Both the position numbers and the translations under genes were made by a program. From positions 1-57,745 of the forward strand of contig JAPOVT010000053.1 in assembly GCA_026708015.1 (NCBI GenBank): a DNA stretch of 57,745 bases, written 5' to 3'. Positions 25,268-34,319 of the stretch are shown here, in pieces. The notes under the pieces are model-generated. The model searched no databases and had not been told where the DNA came from. It was given only the letters and a program-made list of their open reading frames with translations. Positions within the stretch are counted from its first letter, which is position 1. The number at the start of each line of letters is the position of its first letter. Source of the DNA: a bacterium (lineage in GTDB: Bacteria > Actinomycetota > Acidimicrobiia > Acidimicrobiales > Bin134).

Positions 25268-28200
25268 GTGGGCGAGTTCATCCAATTGCTTGTGAGCGGG
25301 GCCATTGCCGGTTCCATCTACTCGCTGATCGCCGCCGGGCTCACGCTGAGCTACACCTCCACCGGCATCTTCAACCTGGCCTATGGGGGTATCGCCTACA
25401 CCTCCGCGATGCTCTACTTCCAGCTCATCAATGCCCTGGGCATCGAGAGCTTGGGCATGAGGCTGCTGTCGTTCTTCCTCGTGGTGCTGGTGTTCTGCCC
25501 GCTGCTCGGGCAGCTCCTGAACGTGGCGGTGTTCCGACCCCTGGCCCGGGCCAACGACGCGGCCAAAGTCATGGCCACCATCGGAATTTTGGTGGCGTTG
25601 CCTGCGCTCACCGATTTGCTGGTCGACCTGGGCACCAAGACGTGGGACTGGGGACTGCAATCCACCGACTACGTGTTCCTCACCCCCGGGGTGTGGAAGG
25701 TGCCCAGCGAGACTTGGCCCTACGACCTGGATGTTGTCGGCCTTGACGGCATCCGACTGCTCATTAGCAGCAACCAGTGGACGGTGCTGGTGGTAGCGGC
25801 AGTTGTCGCGGTGGCGCTGTGGGCCCTAATGCGCCACACCCGCATCGGGCTCCAGATGCGGGCAGTGGTGGACCGTCCCGATTTGGCCGGTTTGCGAGGG
25901 GTCAGCGAATCGTTCACCTCGTCGGCCGCCTGGATCATCGGCACCATGCTGGCCGGGCTGGCTGGGGTGATCGGCGCACCGGTGTTCAACTCTCTCGAGT
26001 CCAATCAGTACAACGTGTTCATGTTCATCGCTACCGCCGCCGCGGTAGTAGGCGGTTTGCGCTCCATTCCGCTGGCTTTCGCTGGGGGAGTGGCCCTGGG
26101 CGTGGTCACCAGCTTGGTGGGCCGGTACGCCACGTTCGCCCAGGACATCCGGGGTTTCGAGAGCTCGGTGCCTTTCGTGGTGCTGCTGGTGGGGCTGCTG
26201 TTCATGGCCCGGGAGCGGACTCGTCGCAGCGGCGTAGTGGCCGACGCGCCTCCGGCCACCGTTTACACCGACGACCTGCCGGCATGGAGGGTGCAATTGC
26301 CCTGGGTTCTGGGGGCGGCGTTCATCGTGCTCCAGGTATTTGTCTTCGCCGATAAGTTCTGGTTGGGGCTGTGGGTCACCGGCTTGGCCTTTGGCCTGGT
26401 GTTCATGTCCTGGGTACTGCTCACCGGCCTGGGCGGTATGGTCAGCCTGGCCCAAGCGGCCTTCGTGACCATGGCCGCCATGACCGCCGGTCTGATCTTG
26501 GACAAGACCGGGCTGCCGTTCATTCCCGCGCTGATAGTGGCCGTGATAATCGCGGGGGTGCTCGGCGTGATCGTGGCCCTGCCCGCCCTGAGGTTGGGTG
26601 GTTTGCCCTTGGCCCTGGCCACCCTCGCGCTGGCCTTCATGAGCGAGCGGGTGCTGTTCGAGTGGAGCTGGTTCAAAAACGGGCAGGGCACCAAGGGGTG
26701 GGACATCCCCCGCCCCCAACTGGGGCCGTTCGACTTCCAAGACACGAAGTCCCTGGCGGTGCTGCTGGTGATTCTGGTGTTGGCCGCGGCCTGGTTGGTG
26801 AGAAACCTCCAGCGCTCCGTGACCGGCCGGGCCATCATCGCGGTGCGCAACTCCGAACCTGCCGCAGCCACCTCGGGACATTCGATCGTTCGCACCAAGC
26901 TGGCGGTGTTCGCCCTGTCGGCGCTTTTGGCCGGGTTCGGCGGGGTGTTCTTTGCCACGTTCATCGGCAACGTGACCCCGTTCACCGCCACCACCCAAGC
27001 CGGGCTTTTCTGGCTGGCGGTAGTGATCTTGGTCGGCATCCGCCGTCCCGGCGCCGCGGTGATGGCCGGCATCATGGTGGCGGCCAGCGGCCACACGTTC
27101 GGTAAGGGCTGGCATTGGGATTGGATGGAGTCGTGGCATGTGGTGCTGGTGGCCTCGGTGTTCGGGGCGGCAGCGCTGGCCACCGCCGTCCGGGATCGTC
27201 AGGTGGGACTGCCGTTCTCGCCGCCCATCCTCGGTGTGCTGGCGGTTTTGGCCTTCATCTGCCTGGCCCGGGTCTACTCCTGGTATCCCATCGACTGGGA
27301 CGGGTTCGACCAATACGACGAGGCCCGCAACATCACTGCCTTCATGTTCGGCCTCGGCGCCATGCAACTCGCTCGCGAGCCCGATGGAATCCTTGCGTTC
27401 ACCGCCGCCCAGAACCGGGTCCGCCGCGACGCGTGGCGCCGGCGGCTGGCGGTGTGGCGGGGGGAGGTCTGGGTTGACGATGCGAGTCCGGTTCCCGAGC
27501 GCGTTCCGGCTACCCCTGCGGTTGACTCGGTGAAGTCCGACGCGCCGGAACCAGCCGAGGAGATGGGCGACCAGTACGTCGGCGATCACCCGCCAGCGCT
27601 GGAGTTGGTCAACGTGCGGGCCAGCTATGGGCTGGTGGAGGCCCTTCACGGCATCGACCTGTCGGTGCCCCGGGGCGAGATCACCGCACTGCTGGGACCC
27701 AACGGCGCGGGCAAGTCCACCACCTGCGCGGTGGCTTCGGGCCTTCTGCCCGCCACTCACGGCACCGTCCGGCTTGACGGGGAGGACATCACGGCGCTGC
27801 GCAGCCACCGCCGGGCCCGCCGGGGCGTGGTGCTGGCCCCCGAGGCTCGGGGAATCTTCAGCGGCCTCACCGTCCGAGAGAACATGCAGCTCTGGCTGTC
27901 CAACCCTGAAGACCGCGAACTGTGCTGTGATCGGTTCCCCATCCTGGGAGAGCGCCAGAACCAATTGGCCGGCAACCTCTCCGGGGGCGAGCAGCAGATC
28001 CTCACCCTGGCGCCGCTGCTAGCCCATCCCCCCGAAGTGCTGATCGCTGACGAACCGTCGCTGGGTCTGGCTCCGCTCATCGTGAACCAGATCTTGGAGT
28101 TGTTCATCGAGTTCAAAGAGCGGGGGGTGGCCCTGCTGCTGGTGGAGGAGAAGGCCCGCGACGTGCTGGAGATCGCCGACTCGGTGGCGTTCATCAGTCT

Positions 28201-28294
28201 GGGCCATATCACCTGGCACGGCCCCCGGTCCGAGGTGGACCACGACCAGCTAGACGCCGCCTACCTCGGGGAAGCCACTTCTACATCGGACTGA
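25268..28294 (+). CDS. LivH-LivM-LivF triple fusion ABC transporter
   Basis: 1008 residues from the GTG at 25268, preceded by AGGGGGAAA. Order: LivH-like permease (about 1-300, TSTGIFNLAYGGIAYTS, RHTRIGLQMRAVVD), LivM-like permease (about 370-660, GLGGMVSLAQAAFVTMAA), a charged linker, then a complete LivF-type ATPase (about 775-1008) with Walker A GPNGAGKS, PEARGIFSGLTVREN, LSGGEQQIL and DEPSLGLAP. Three subunits usually encoded separately are on one chain. No LivG partner is encoded nearby, so a shared LivG or an ATPase homodimer must be assumed. The cognate binding protein follows 68 bases later. Confidence 0.88.
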   Translation: MGEFIQLLVSGAIAGSIYSLIAAGLTLSYTSTGIFNLAYGGIAYTSAMLYFQLINALGIESLGMRLLSFFLVVLVFCPLLGQLLNVAVFRPLARANDAAKVMATIGILVALPALTDLLVDLGTKTWDWGLQSTDYVFLTPGVWKVPSETWPYDLDVVGLDGIRLLISSNQWTVLVVAAVVAVALWALMRHTRIGLQMRAVVDRPDLAGLRGVSESFTSSAAWIIGTMLAGLAGVIGAPVFNSLESNQYNVFMFIATAAAVVGGLRSIPLAFAGGVALGVVTSLVGRYATFAQDIRGFESSVPFVVLLVGLLFMARERTRRSGVVADAPPATVYTDDLPAWRVQLPWVLGAAFIVLQVFVFADKFWLGLWVTGLAFGLVFMSWVLLTGLGGMVSLAQAAFVTMAAMTAGLILDKTGLPFIPALIVAVIIAGVLGVIVALPALRLGGLPLALATLALAFMSERVLFEWSWFKNGQGTKGWDIPRPQLGPFDFQDTKSLAVLLVILVLAAAWLVRNLQRSVTGRAIIAVRNSEPAAATSGHSIVRTKLAVFALSALLAGFGGVFFATFIGNVTPFTATTQAGLFWLAVVILVGIRRPGAAVMAGIMVAASGHTFGKGWHWDWMESWHVVLVASVFGAAALATAVRDRQVGLPFSPPILGVLAVLAFICLARVYSWYPIDWDGFDQYDEARNITAFMFGLGAMQLAREPDGILAFTAAQNRVRRDAWRRRLAVWRGEVWVDDASPVPERVPATPAVDSVKSDAPEPAEEMGDQYVGDHPPALELVNVRASYGLVEALHGIDLSVPRGEITALLGPNGAGKSTTCAVASGLLPATHGTVRLDGEDITALRSHRRARRGVVLAPEARGIFSGLTVRENMQLWLSNPEDRELCCDRFPILGERQNQLAGNLSGGEQQILTLAPLLAHPPEVLIADEPSLGLAPLIVNQILELFIEFKERGVALLLVEEKARDVLEIADSVAFISLGHITWHGPRSEVDHDQLDAAYLGEATSTSD

Positions 28295-28362
28295 CCATCT
28301 CGAGGATGACAGTCGAAGGTCGCTGTCCTACTATGTCGGCAGCCCAAATCTCGGAGGGGGAC

Positions 28363-29889
28363 ATGAAGAAATCATTGCTTTACAAGCTTCTCGCGCTCTT
28401 GGCTGCGTTGACGCTGGTGGTCGCTGCGTGCGGCAACGACGACGATGACGACGGAGCAGCCTCGCCTGCGCCTGAGGCCACCGAGGCTCCTATGGAAGAT
28501 GACGACGATCACGAGCACGAAGATGACGGCGATCACGAGCACGAAGATGACGGCGATCACGAGCACGAAGATGACGGCGATCACGAGCACGAAGATGACG
28601 GCGATCACGAGCACGAAGATGACGGCGATCACGAGCACGAAGATGACGGCGATCACGAGCACGAAGAAGACGAGGAGCCCATGGACGATGGGGAGATGGC
28701 GACCTCCCGCACGTGGGGCGCCTTCACCTATGAGATTGACTTCGAGCCCTCCACCCGGGGTGTGAGCGACGACACCGTGCGCTTGGGTGCGATGACCCAG
28801 GATGCTCTGTACGGAGGTTTCACCGACGGCATTGACGCCCGACTCGGACGGGCCAACCGCGACGGCGAACTGCCCGGCGGTCGGCAGGTCGAACTCGTGC
28901 AATACGTGGACGATGGCAGCGATCCGCAGGCCAACTTCGAGGGTGCCCGCAGCATGGTGGAGAACGACGAGGTGTTCGGCATCATGGTCACCTCTGCGGT
29001 TTCGCTTCCCCAGACCACCGACTACCTGGCCGAGAACCAGGTGCCATTCACCGGCTGGGGATTCATGCCTGGGTTCTGCGCTCCCAACGACTGGGGATTC
29101 GGCTTCAACGGCTGCCTGAGTGGCTATGCCTTCGGAGTCGAGGGTGCCGATCCCCTCGTGTCGGTCCAGAACATCTGGTATGACTTCTTCGGCACCGAGG
29201 ACATCCAGGTGGGCATCTTCAACAGCGACGATGACGCCGGCCGCGCCGGCCATGCGCTGTACGAAACGCTGTGGGCCGGCAAACTGGCCTTCAACGATTT
29301 CGTTCCCACTCAAACTGCGGGAGGCATCACCGATTCCACCCGGTTCGTGAACACGGTGTTGGAGCACAATCCCGACTTGGTGATCCTGTCCACCGACTTC
29401 GCCGGAGCCATCACTCTCAAGGCGTCCATCGCCGCTTCGGGATATGAGGGCCCGGTGGCCGACTATCTGACCTACGTACCCGGCCTCCCCGGCTCCAGCC
29501 CCGACTTGGGCCAGGCCCTAGAAGGCGGCTACGCCGTGACCCAGGTGCCTCCAGTTGAGGATTCGTCGCAGCCGGCCATCCAGCAGCTCTTGGCCGACTA
29601 TGAGGCAGTCGGGGCCTTCCCCGGCTTCGGCAGCTTGGTGGGCTATTGGTCGGCCGATTTGATGATCCAGATGATTGCCGCTGCCGGCGAGGATCTGAAC
29701 ACCGCCAGCTTCTATCAGGCGGTCAACATCGACGGCTTTGAGACCACCCAGCAGTCCGGCGGTCTCGGCTCGGTGAAGTGGCCGGCCGACCACGTCATCG
29801 CCCCCGACTGCACTGGAATGGTGCAGGTAGTGGACGCCGAGTACGCGGTGGCCTACGACTTCGTCTGCTACGGCGACCCTGACCGGTAA
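28363..29889 (+). CDS. ABC transporter substrate-binding lipoprotein with His/Asp repeat spacer
   Basis: 508 residues from the ATG at 28363, after GGAGGGGGAC. Lipoprotein signal KKSLLYKLLALLAALTLVVAACGN with lipobox VVAAC. Next come six exact DHEHEDDG repeats plus a degenerate seventh, then a type 1 periplasmic-binding domain of the LivK class. It serves the LivH-LivM-LivF fusion. The spacer sits where the other binding protein of the window has its own acidic repeat; its six-plus His pairs could bind divalent metal, but nothing else marks this as a metal importer. Confidence 0.87.
   Translation: MKKSLLYKLLALLAALTLVVAACGNDDDDDGAASPAPEATEAPMEDDDDHEHEDDGDHEHEDDGDHEHEDDGDHEHEDDGDHEHEDDGDHEHEDDGDHEHEEDEEPMDDGEMATSRTWGAFTYEIDFEPSTRGVSDDTVRLGAMTQDALYGGFTDGIDARLGRANRDGELPGGRQVELVQYVDDGSDPQANFEGARSMVENDEVFGIMVTSAVSLPQTTDYLAENQVPFTGWGFMPGFCAPNDWGFGFNGCLSGYAFGVEGADPLVSVQNIWYDFFGTEDIQVGIFNSDDDAGRAGHALYETLWAGKLAFNDFVPTQTAGGITDSTRFVNTVLEHNPDLVILSTDFAGAITLKASIAASGYEGPVADYLTYVPGLPGSSPDLGQALEGGYAVTQVPPVEDSSQPAIQQLLADYEAVGAFPGFGSLVGYWSADLMIQMIAAAGEDLNTASFYQAVNIDGFETTQQSGGLGSVKWPADHVIAPDCTGMVQVVDAEYAVAYDFVCYGDPDR
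28507..28674 (+). repeat. 24-bp minisatellite, six exact units plus one variant
   Basis: Units begin at 28507, 28531, 28555, 28579, 28603 and 28627 and are identical; the seventh at 28651 diverges after 16 bases. Each encodes DHEHEDDG. Exact identity implies recent expansion or continuing length change. It is in frame, so length variants keep the protein open. Confidence 0.95.
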
Positions 29890-29913
29890 GCCAACTGAAC
29901 CAATAGCGACTGT

Positions 29914-29958
29914 GCCGGGCCCGATCGGCTGCCCCAACGGCGGCGGATCGGGCCCGGC
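29914..29958 (+). terminator. strong hairpin after the second transporter cluster
   Basis: A 13-bp perfect GC-rich stem, GCCGGGCCCGATC and its complement, encloses a 19-base loop, 24 bases after the binding-protein stop. There is no T-run, so it would be a terminator or mRNA-stabilising structure of the kind common in actinobacteria. Confidence 0.6.
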
Positions 29959-30037
29959 CGCGTCCTAGGAGCAGTCCAAGCCGCTGACTGAGTGGCCAAC
30001 TCCGAAGTGGCCAAAGCAGTGAATTAGGGTCGCAGCC

Positions 30038-31615
30038 ATGTCAGATGCTCCGTGGACAACCATCTGCGAGTTGGTTGGCGACGCGGCCCGCCGGTTCCCC
30101 GACTTGGAGGCCCTGGTAGACGGCGATGTGCGCTGGACCTTCCCGGAGTTGCGCGATCGCGTCCGGGGCTCGGCCCGGGCTCTGATGGCCTCGGGCATCG
30201 AGCCGGGCGATCGGGTGGCGGTTTGGTCCCCCAATATCTGGGAATGGGTGGTGGCCGGGCTGGGGATTCATCTGGCCGGGGGCGTGTTGGTGCCGGTCAA
30301 TACCCGGTTCAAGGGCCGCGAGGCCGATTTCATCCTCCAGAAGTCCGGCGCCCGCATCTTGTTCACCGTCACCGATTTCTTGGATACCGACTACGTCGCC
30401 CTGCTTCGTGACGCCGACGGCGGAAACACCCTCGACGAGATTGTGGTGCTGCGGGGGTCCGTCCCCGAAGGCACCACCGGCTTTGCCGATTTCCTCCATC
30501 GGGCCGAGCAGGTGTCCGAGGACGACGGCGACGCCCGGGCCGCCTCGGTGAGCGGCGACGATCTGTGCCACATCATGTTCACCTCGGGCACCACCGGCCT
30601 GCCCAAGGGTGCCATGCTGGTCCATGCCGCCATCTGCCGGGGGTTCAAGTCGTGGTGCGATGTGATCGGCCTGCGGGCGGGCGACCGCTACCTGATCATC
30701 AACCCCTACTTCCACGCATTCGGCCTCAACTCGGGCATCTTGGCCTGTCTCATGACCGGGGCTGCCAACATCCCCCACGCGGTGTTCGACGTCCCTGCGG
30801 TGATGGCCCGGGTCCCCGAAGAGCGCATTTCCATGCTGCCCGGACCGCCGGCCATCTACCAGACCATTTTGAACCATCCCGATCTGGACAGCTTCGACAT
30901 GTCCACCCTGCGCCTGGCGGTGACCGGGGCGGCCGCCATCCCGGTGGAGATGATCCTCCAGATGCGGGCCCGCCTGGGGTTCGAGGCCATCGTCACCGGC
31001 TACGGCCTCACCGAGGCATCGGGCATCGCCACCATGTGCCGCCACGACGACGACCCCGAGACCATCGCCAACACCTCGGGCCGGGCCATCCCCGACGTAG
31101 AGGTGCAGATCACAGACGACGACGGCAACGAGATGCCCCGGGGCGAGCCCGGCGAAATCGTGGTGCGGGGCTACAACGTGATGCTCGGCTACCTGGACGA
31201 CCCCGAGCAGACCGCCGAGACCATCGATGCCGACGGCTGGCTGCACACCGGTGACATCGGGGTTATGGACGAACAGGGCAACATCGACATCACCGACCGC
31301 AAGAAAGACATGTTCATCGTGGGCGGATTCAACGCCTATCCGGCCGAGATCGAGAACATCATGCTGGCCCACCCCCAAATCGGGCAGGTGGCGGTGGTCG
31401 GGATGCCCGACGACCGACTAGGCGAGGTGGCGGTGGCCACGGTGGTTCCGGCTCCCGGTGCGGAGCTCACCGAGCCGGATGTCATTGCCTGGTGCCGAGA
31501 CCAGATGGCCAACTACAAGGTGCCCCGCCAGGTGCGGTTCACCGTCTCCCTGCCGCTCAATGCCTCCGGCAAGGTTCTGAAATATGTGCTCCGCGAGCAG
31601 GCCGCCGCCGAGTGA
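30038..31615 (+). CDS. acyl-CoA ligase, FadD3-like
   Basis: 525 residues. Adenylate-forming signatures: IMFTSGTTGLPKGAML (P-loop), YGLTEASG, DGWLHTGDIG and DRKKDMFIVGGFNAYPAEIE, with a C-terminal ASGKVLKY catalytic Lys. It activates a carboxylic acid to its CoA thioester via an acyl-adenylate. Overall layout resembles FadD3, the ligase for a steroid-ring propanoate in mycobacteria, but no other steroid genes are in this window, so the substrate is only a guess. It is the natural entry enzyme for the hydratase upstream. Confidence 0.87.
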   Translation: MSDAPWTTICELVGDAARRFPDLEALVDGDVRWTFPELRDRVRGSARALMASGIEPGDRVAVWSPNIWEWVVAGLGIHLAGGVLVPVNTRFKGREADFILQKSGARILFTVTDFLDTDYVALLRDADGGNTLDEIVVLRGSVPEGTTGFADFLHRAEQVSEDDGDARAASVSGDDLCHIMFTSGTTGLPKGAMLVHAAICRGFKSWCDVIGLRAGDRYLIINPYFHAFGLNSGILACLMTGAANIPHAVFDVPAVMARVPEERISMLPGPPAIYQTILNHPDLDSFDMSTLRLAVTGAAAIPVEMILQMRARLGFEAIVTGYGLTEASGIATMCRHDDDPETIANTSGRAIPDVEVQITDDDGNEMPRGEPGEIVVRGYNVMLGYLDDPEQTAETIDADGWLHTGDIGVMDEQGNIDITDRKKDMFIVGGFNAYPAEIENIMLAHPQIGQVAVVGMPDDRLGEVAVATVVPAPGAELTEPDVIAWCRDQMANYKVPRQVRFTVSLPLNASGKVLKYVLREQAAAE

Positions 31616-31655
31616 CTGCGGTTAGAGCCCCTGACACTGCAATCATCGCCACGTC

Positions 31656-32453
31656 ATGAACAACTCGAAAAGGGGAATCAGCTCGAAGTGGGGGCCGGTC
31701 GGAGTCGGGGTGGCTACCGGTTTCTTGTCCGGCCTGTTCGGTGTTGGCGGCGGGATTCTCATGGTTCCCTGTCTGGTGCTGCTCTTGGGTATGGAGCAGC
31801 GCCGAGCCCACGGCACCTCGCTGGGGGCCATGGTGCTCATTTCCGCCTCGGCGCTCGGTGGATTTCTGCTGGAGGGCTCAGTGGCGTGGGCACCCGGACT
31901 GCTGATATTTGCCGGGTCCTCCGTAGGGGTGACCGTGGGCACCTCGCTGCTCAATCATCTTCCCATCCGATCGCTTCGCATCGGATTCGCCCTGCTGCTT
32001 CTGGTCACCGCAGCCCGGTTCTTGGCCGCGGCTCCCGACTCCGACGGCCACAGTAACATCACGGTGGCTTTGGCCCTGGCCTATGTGGCCTGCGGTCTGG
32101 CCACTGGGCTGCTGTCCGGGACAATGGGAGTGGGAGGGGGAGTGATCATGATCCCGGTCATGATCCTGCTGTTCGGCTTTGTTGACCCCACTGCCAAGGG
32201 CACCTCTCTATTGGTGATTCTCCCCACTTCCATCATCGGCACCCTGCGGAATCGCCGTTCCGGCAACATCGATCCCAAGACGGCGCTGGCCGTCGGGGCA
32301 TCCGGGGTGGCCTCGGCCTTTGTGGGGGCCCTGGGTGCCAGCGCGCTCAGCCCCCGGCTGTCGAGCATCCTGTTCGCCATCTTGCTTATCGCCAGCGCGG
32401 CGCAAATGCTGCGCCACGCCAACGACCCCCCGCCGCCGAGTGAAGCGGTATGA
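31656..32453 (+). CDS. TauE/SafE-family membrane transporter
   Basis: 265 residues, about eight membrane helices in two repeats, each opened by the family glycine motif (FGVGGGILMVP near 30 and MGVGGGVIMIP near 165). These proteins move sulfite, sulfonates or related organic anions across the membrane; direction and substrate are unknown here. Confidence 0.84.
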   Translation: MNNSKRGISSKWGPVGVGVATGFLSGLFGVGGGILMVPCLVLLLGMEQRRAHGTSLGAMVLISASALGGFLLEGSVAWAPGLLIFAGSSVGVTVGTSLLNHLPIRSLRIGFALLLLVTAARFLAAAPDSDGHSNITVALALAYVACGLATGLLSGTMGVGGGVIMIPVMILLFGFVDPTAKGTSLLVILPTSIIGTLRNRRSGNIDPKTALAVGASGVASAFVGALGASALSPRLSSILFAILLIASAAQMLRHANDPPPPSEAV

Positions 32454-32535
32454 CCACCCATCCAATACGCAGGCGGGCCACAAACTCCAAGTTTTTTGGA
32501 ATACAGGGCGAGGGAACAGGATAGAGTGTGGGTAG

Positions 32536-32808
32536 ATGAACGACACCCAGATTGTGTGGCTGAACACCGAGACCGCGGCGAAGCGGCTGGGAATCACCAC
32601 GAGAACGCTGTACCGGTTCATCAACGAGGGGGGACTGCCCGCCTATCGAATGGGCCGGGTGATCCGAGTCAAGCAAGCCGACGTGGACGAATTCATCGAG
32701 CACAGCCGCATCGAGCCCGGCACACTCGGCCATCTGTATCCCGATCCTGTTCCCGCCGGCAGCGCCGGTGAGGAGGGCGATGACGGCGATGCAGACGCTG
32801 ATTCCTGA
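32536..32808 (+). CDS. excisionase-type helix-turn-helix protein
   Basis: 90 residues. The MerR/excisionase-like winged helix is clear: LNTETAAKRLGITTRTLYRFINEGGLPAYRMGRVIRV, followed by a short acidic tail. Proteins like this precede phoH in many actinobacteria. The stop directly abuts the phoH ATG, indicating one mRNA; it may regulate the operon. No phage integrase is nearby, so the excisionase name describes only the fold. Confidence 0.8.
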   Translation: MNDTQIVWLNTETAAKRLGITTRTLYRFINEGGLPAYRMGRVIRVKQADVDEFIEHSRIEPGTLGHLYPDPVPAGSAGEEGDDGDADADS

Positions 32809-33756
32809 ATGACCACCGCAGCGCCGGTAACCATAGACATCTCGCGCAATGGGCTCATGGCCGCCCTATTGGGCGAGCGCGATCAGCACCTCCGCCAAAT
32901 AGAGCAGTCGTTCCCCGATGCCGACATCTTCGTACGGGGCAACCGGATCACGGTCTCGGGCCAAGGCGCCGACCGCGTAGCCGGATTATTCGACGAGATG
33001 ATCCTGCTCGTCCAAGGCGGCCACCAGCTCGATTCCCGTACTCTGGGCCGGGCGATCAAGATGGTGGAGGCAAACGAGAGTCCCTCGGGGGTGATGGACA
33101 CCGACGTGCTGCGGTCGGGCCGGGGCCGGGTCATTCGTCCCCAGTCAGCCGGCCAGCGCAGCTATGTCGACGCCATGCGGAGCAACATCATCACCTTCAG
33201 CATCGGCCCGGCTGGCACTGGAAAGAGCTGGCTGGCGGTGGCTACCGCGGTGCGGGAGCTGAAGGCCCACACTGTGGAGCGGATCATTCTGACTCGGCCT
33301 GCGGTGGAGGCGGGGGAGCGCCTGGGATTTTTGCCCGGAGACATGATCGCCAAGGTCGACCCCTATCTGCGCCCGCTCTATGACGCCCTGTACGACATGC
33401 TCGACACCGAAGAAGTGCAGTCTCTGATCGACCGGGGGGTCATCGAGATCGCTCCGCTGGCCTATATGCGAGGCCGCACCCTCAACGACAGCTTCATCAT
33501 CCTTGACGAAGCCCAGAACACCACCCCCGAGCAGATGAAGATGTTCTTGACCCGCATAGGATTCGGCTCAAGAGCAGTGGTGACTGGCGACGTAACCCAG
33601 GTGGACGTCGAAGGAGGCCGCAGCGGGCTGGTGTCCTTGGAGAAGATCCTGTCCGGGATTGACGGCCTGTCGTTCGTCCACCTGAGTTCTCGCGATGTGG
33701 TCCGCCACCCCATCGTGGCCGACATTGTGAACGCCTACGAGCGGGCCCAGCAGTGA
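32809..33756 (+). CDS. phoH: PhoH-family ATPase
   Basis: 315 residues. N-terminal KH-like segment, then Walker A GPAGTGKSWLA (about 129-139) and Walker B SFIILDEAQNTTPEQMKM. PhoH (PhoL type) is an ATPase linked to RNA metabolism and ribosome maturation; the neighbour YbeY fits that. The stop overlaps the ATG of ybeY (TGATG). Confidence 0.93.
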   Translation: MTTAAPVTIDISRNGLMAALLGERDQHLRQIEQSFPDADIFVRGNRITVSGQGADRVAGLFDEMILLVQGGHQLDSRTLGRAIKMVEANESPSGVMDTDVLRSGRGRVIRPQSAGQRSYVDAMRSNIITFSIGPAGTGKSWLAVATAVRELKAHTVERIILTRPAVEAGERLGFLPGDMIAKVDPYLRPLYDALYDMLDTEEVQSLIDRGVIEIAPLAYMRGRTLNDSFIILDEAQNTTPEQMKMFLTRIGFGSRAVVTGDVTQVDVEGGRSGLVSLEKILSGIDGLSFVHLSSRDVVRHPIVADIVNAYERAQQ

Positions 33757-34319
33757 TGGCCGGCGGAGACGGAGTTCCTAGACCCAGCGGCTCTGACATT
33801 GATCAAACGGTGGTCGTGGTTTTGGATGGCCAGCGGGACCTGACGGTGGAGAAGGACCGTTGGGCCGGGCTGCTGCGTCGAGTCCTCTCCGAAGAGCAGG
33901 TGCCGGTTCCCTGGGAGGCAGGGCTCTCATTCGTAGACGCTGGCGAAATGGCCGCCCTCAACGCCACCCATCGGGGCATAGACCGCCCCACCGATGTGCT
34001 TGCCTTCGGCGCAGACGATGGCAGCGCCCCACGGGGTCCCGATGAGCCCCGGCTGGTGGGCGACGTGGTGATCTGTCCGTCGATGGCGGCGGCCAACGCC
34101 GCGGCCCGTGGTGCGTCCATCGACGAAGAGCTGGCCCTGCTGGTGGTGCACGGCGCATTGCACCTGCTGGGCTACGACCACGTCGACGACATCGATGCCG
34201 CCGCCATGGAGGGCCGGGAGCGGGAGCTGCTCGCCCCGGCAACGGCGACTGCGGCATCCACAAGCACCCCGGCAACGGCGACTACGGCATCCACGAGCAC
34301 CCCGGCAGGGCTGCGATGA
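33756..34319 (+). CDS. ybeY: endoribonuclease YbeY
   Basis: 187 residues from the ATG at 33756 (a GTG at 33753 directly before is possible). The zinc site is VHGALHLLGYDH, preceded by the RPTDVLAFG strand typical of the family. YbeY matures 16S rRNA and takes part in ribosome quality control. The last 27 residues are an unusual Ala/Thr/Ser/Pro tail built from two near-identical 33-base repeats (about 34236-34301), absent from ordinary YbeY. Overlaps corC by four bases. Confidence 0.92.
   Translation: MAGGDGVPRPSGSDIDQTVVVVLDGQRDLTVEKDRWAGLLRRVLSEEQVPVPWEAGLSFVDAGEMAALNATHRGIDRPTDVLAFGADDGSAPRGPDEPRLVGDVVICPSMAAANAAARGASIDEELALLVVHGALHLLGYDHVDDIDAAAMEGRERELLAPATATAASTSTPATATTASTSTPAGLR

Noticed and set aside
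25826..27964. 712-codon open frame antisense to the LivH-LivM-LivF fusion
   Set aside because: Composition is Gln/His/Arg/Gly-rich without any family motif; it mirrors a clear transporter gene, as expected in GC-rich DNA.
28507..28674. Regular 24-bp repeats resembling a CRISPR array
   Set aside because: No spacers; units are contiguous, in frame and encode DHEHEDDG within a lipoprotein.
30041..31378. 445-codon antisense frame opposite the acyl-CoA ligase
   Set aside because: Shadow of a gene with complete adenylate-forming motifs.
32536..32808. Excisionase indicating a prophage or integrative element
   Set aside because: Only the HTH fold is excisionase-like; the gene abuts phoH and no integrase or att repeats are seen.
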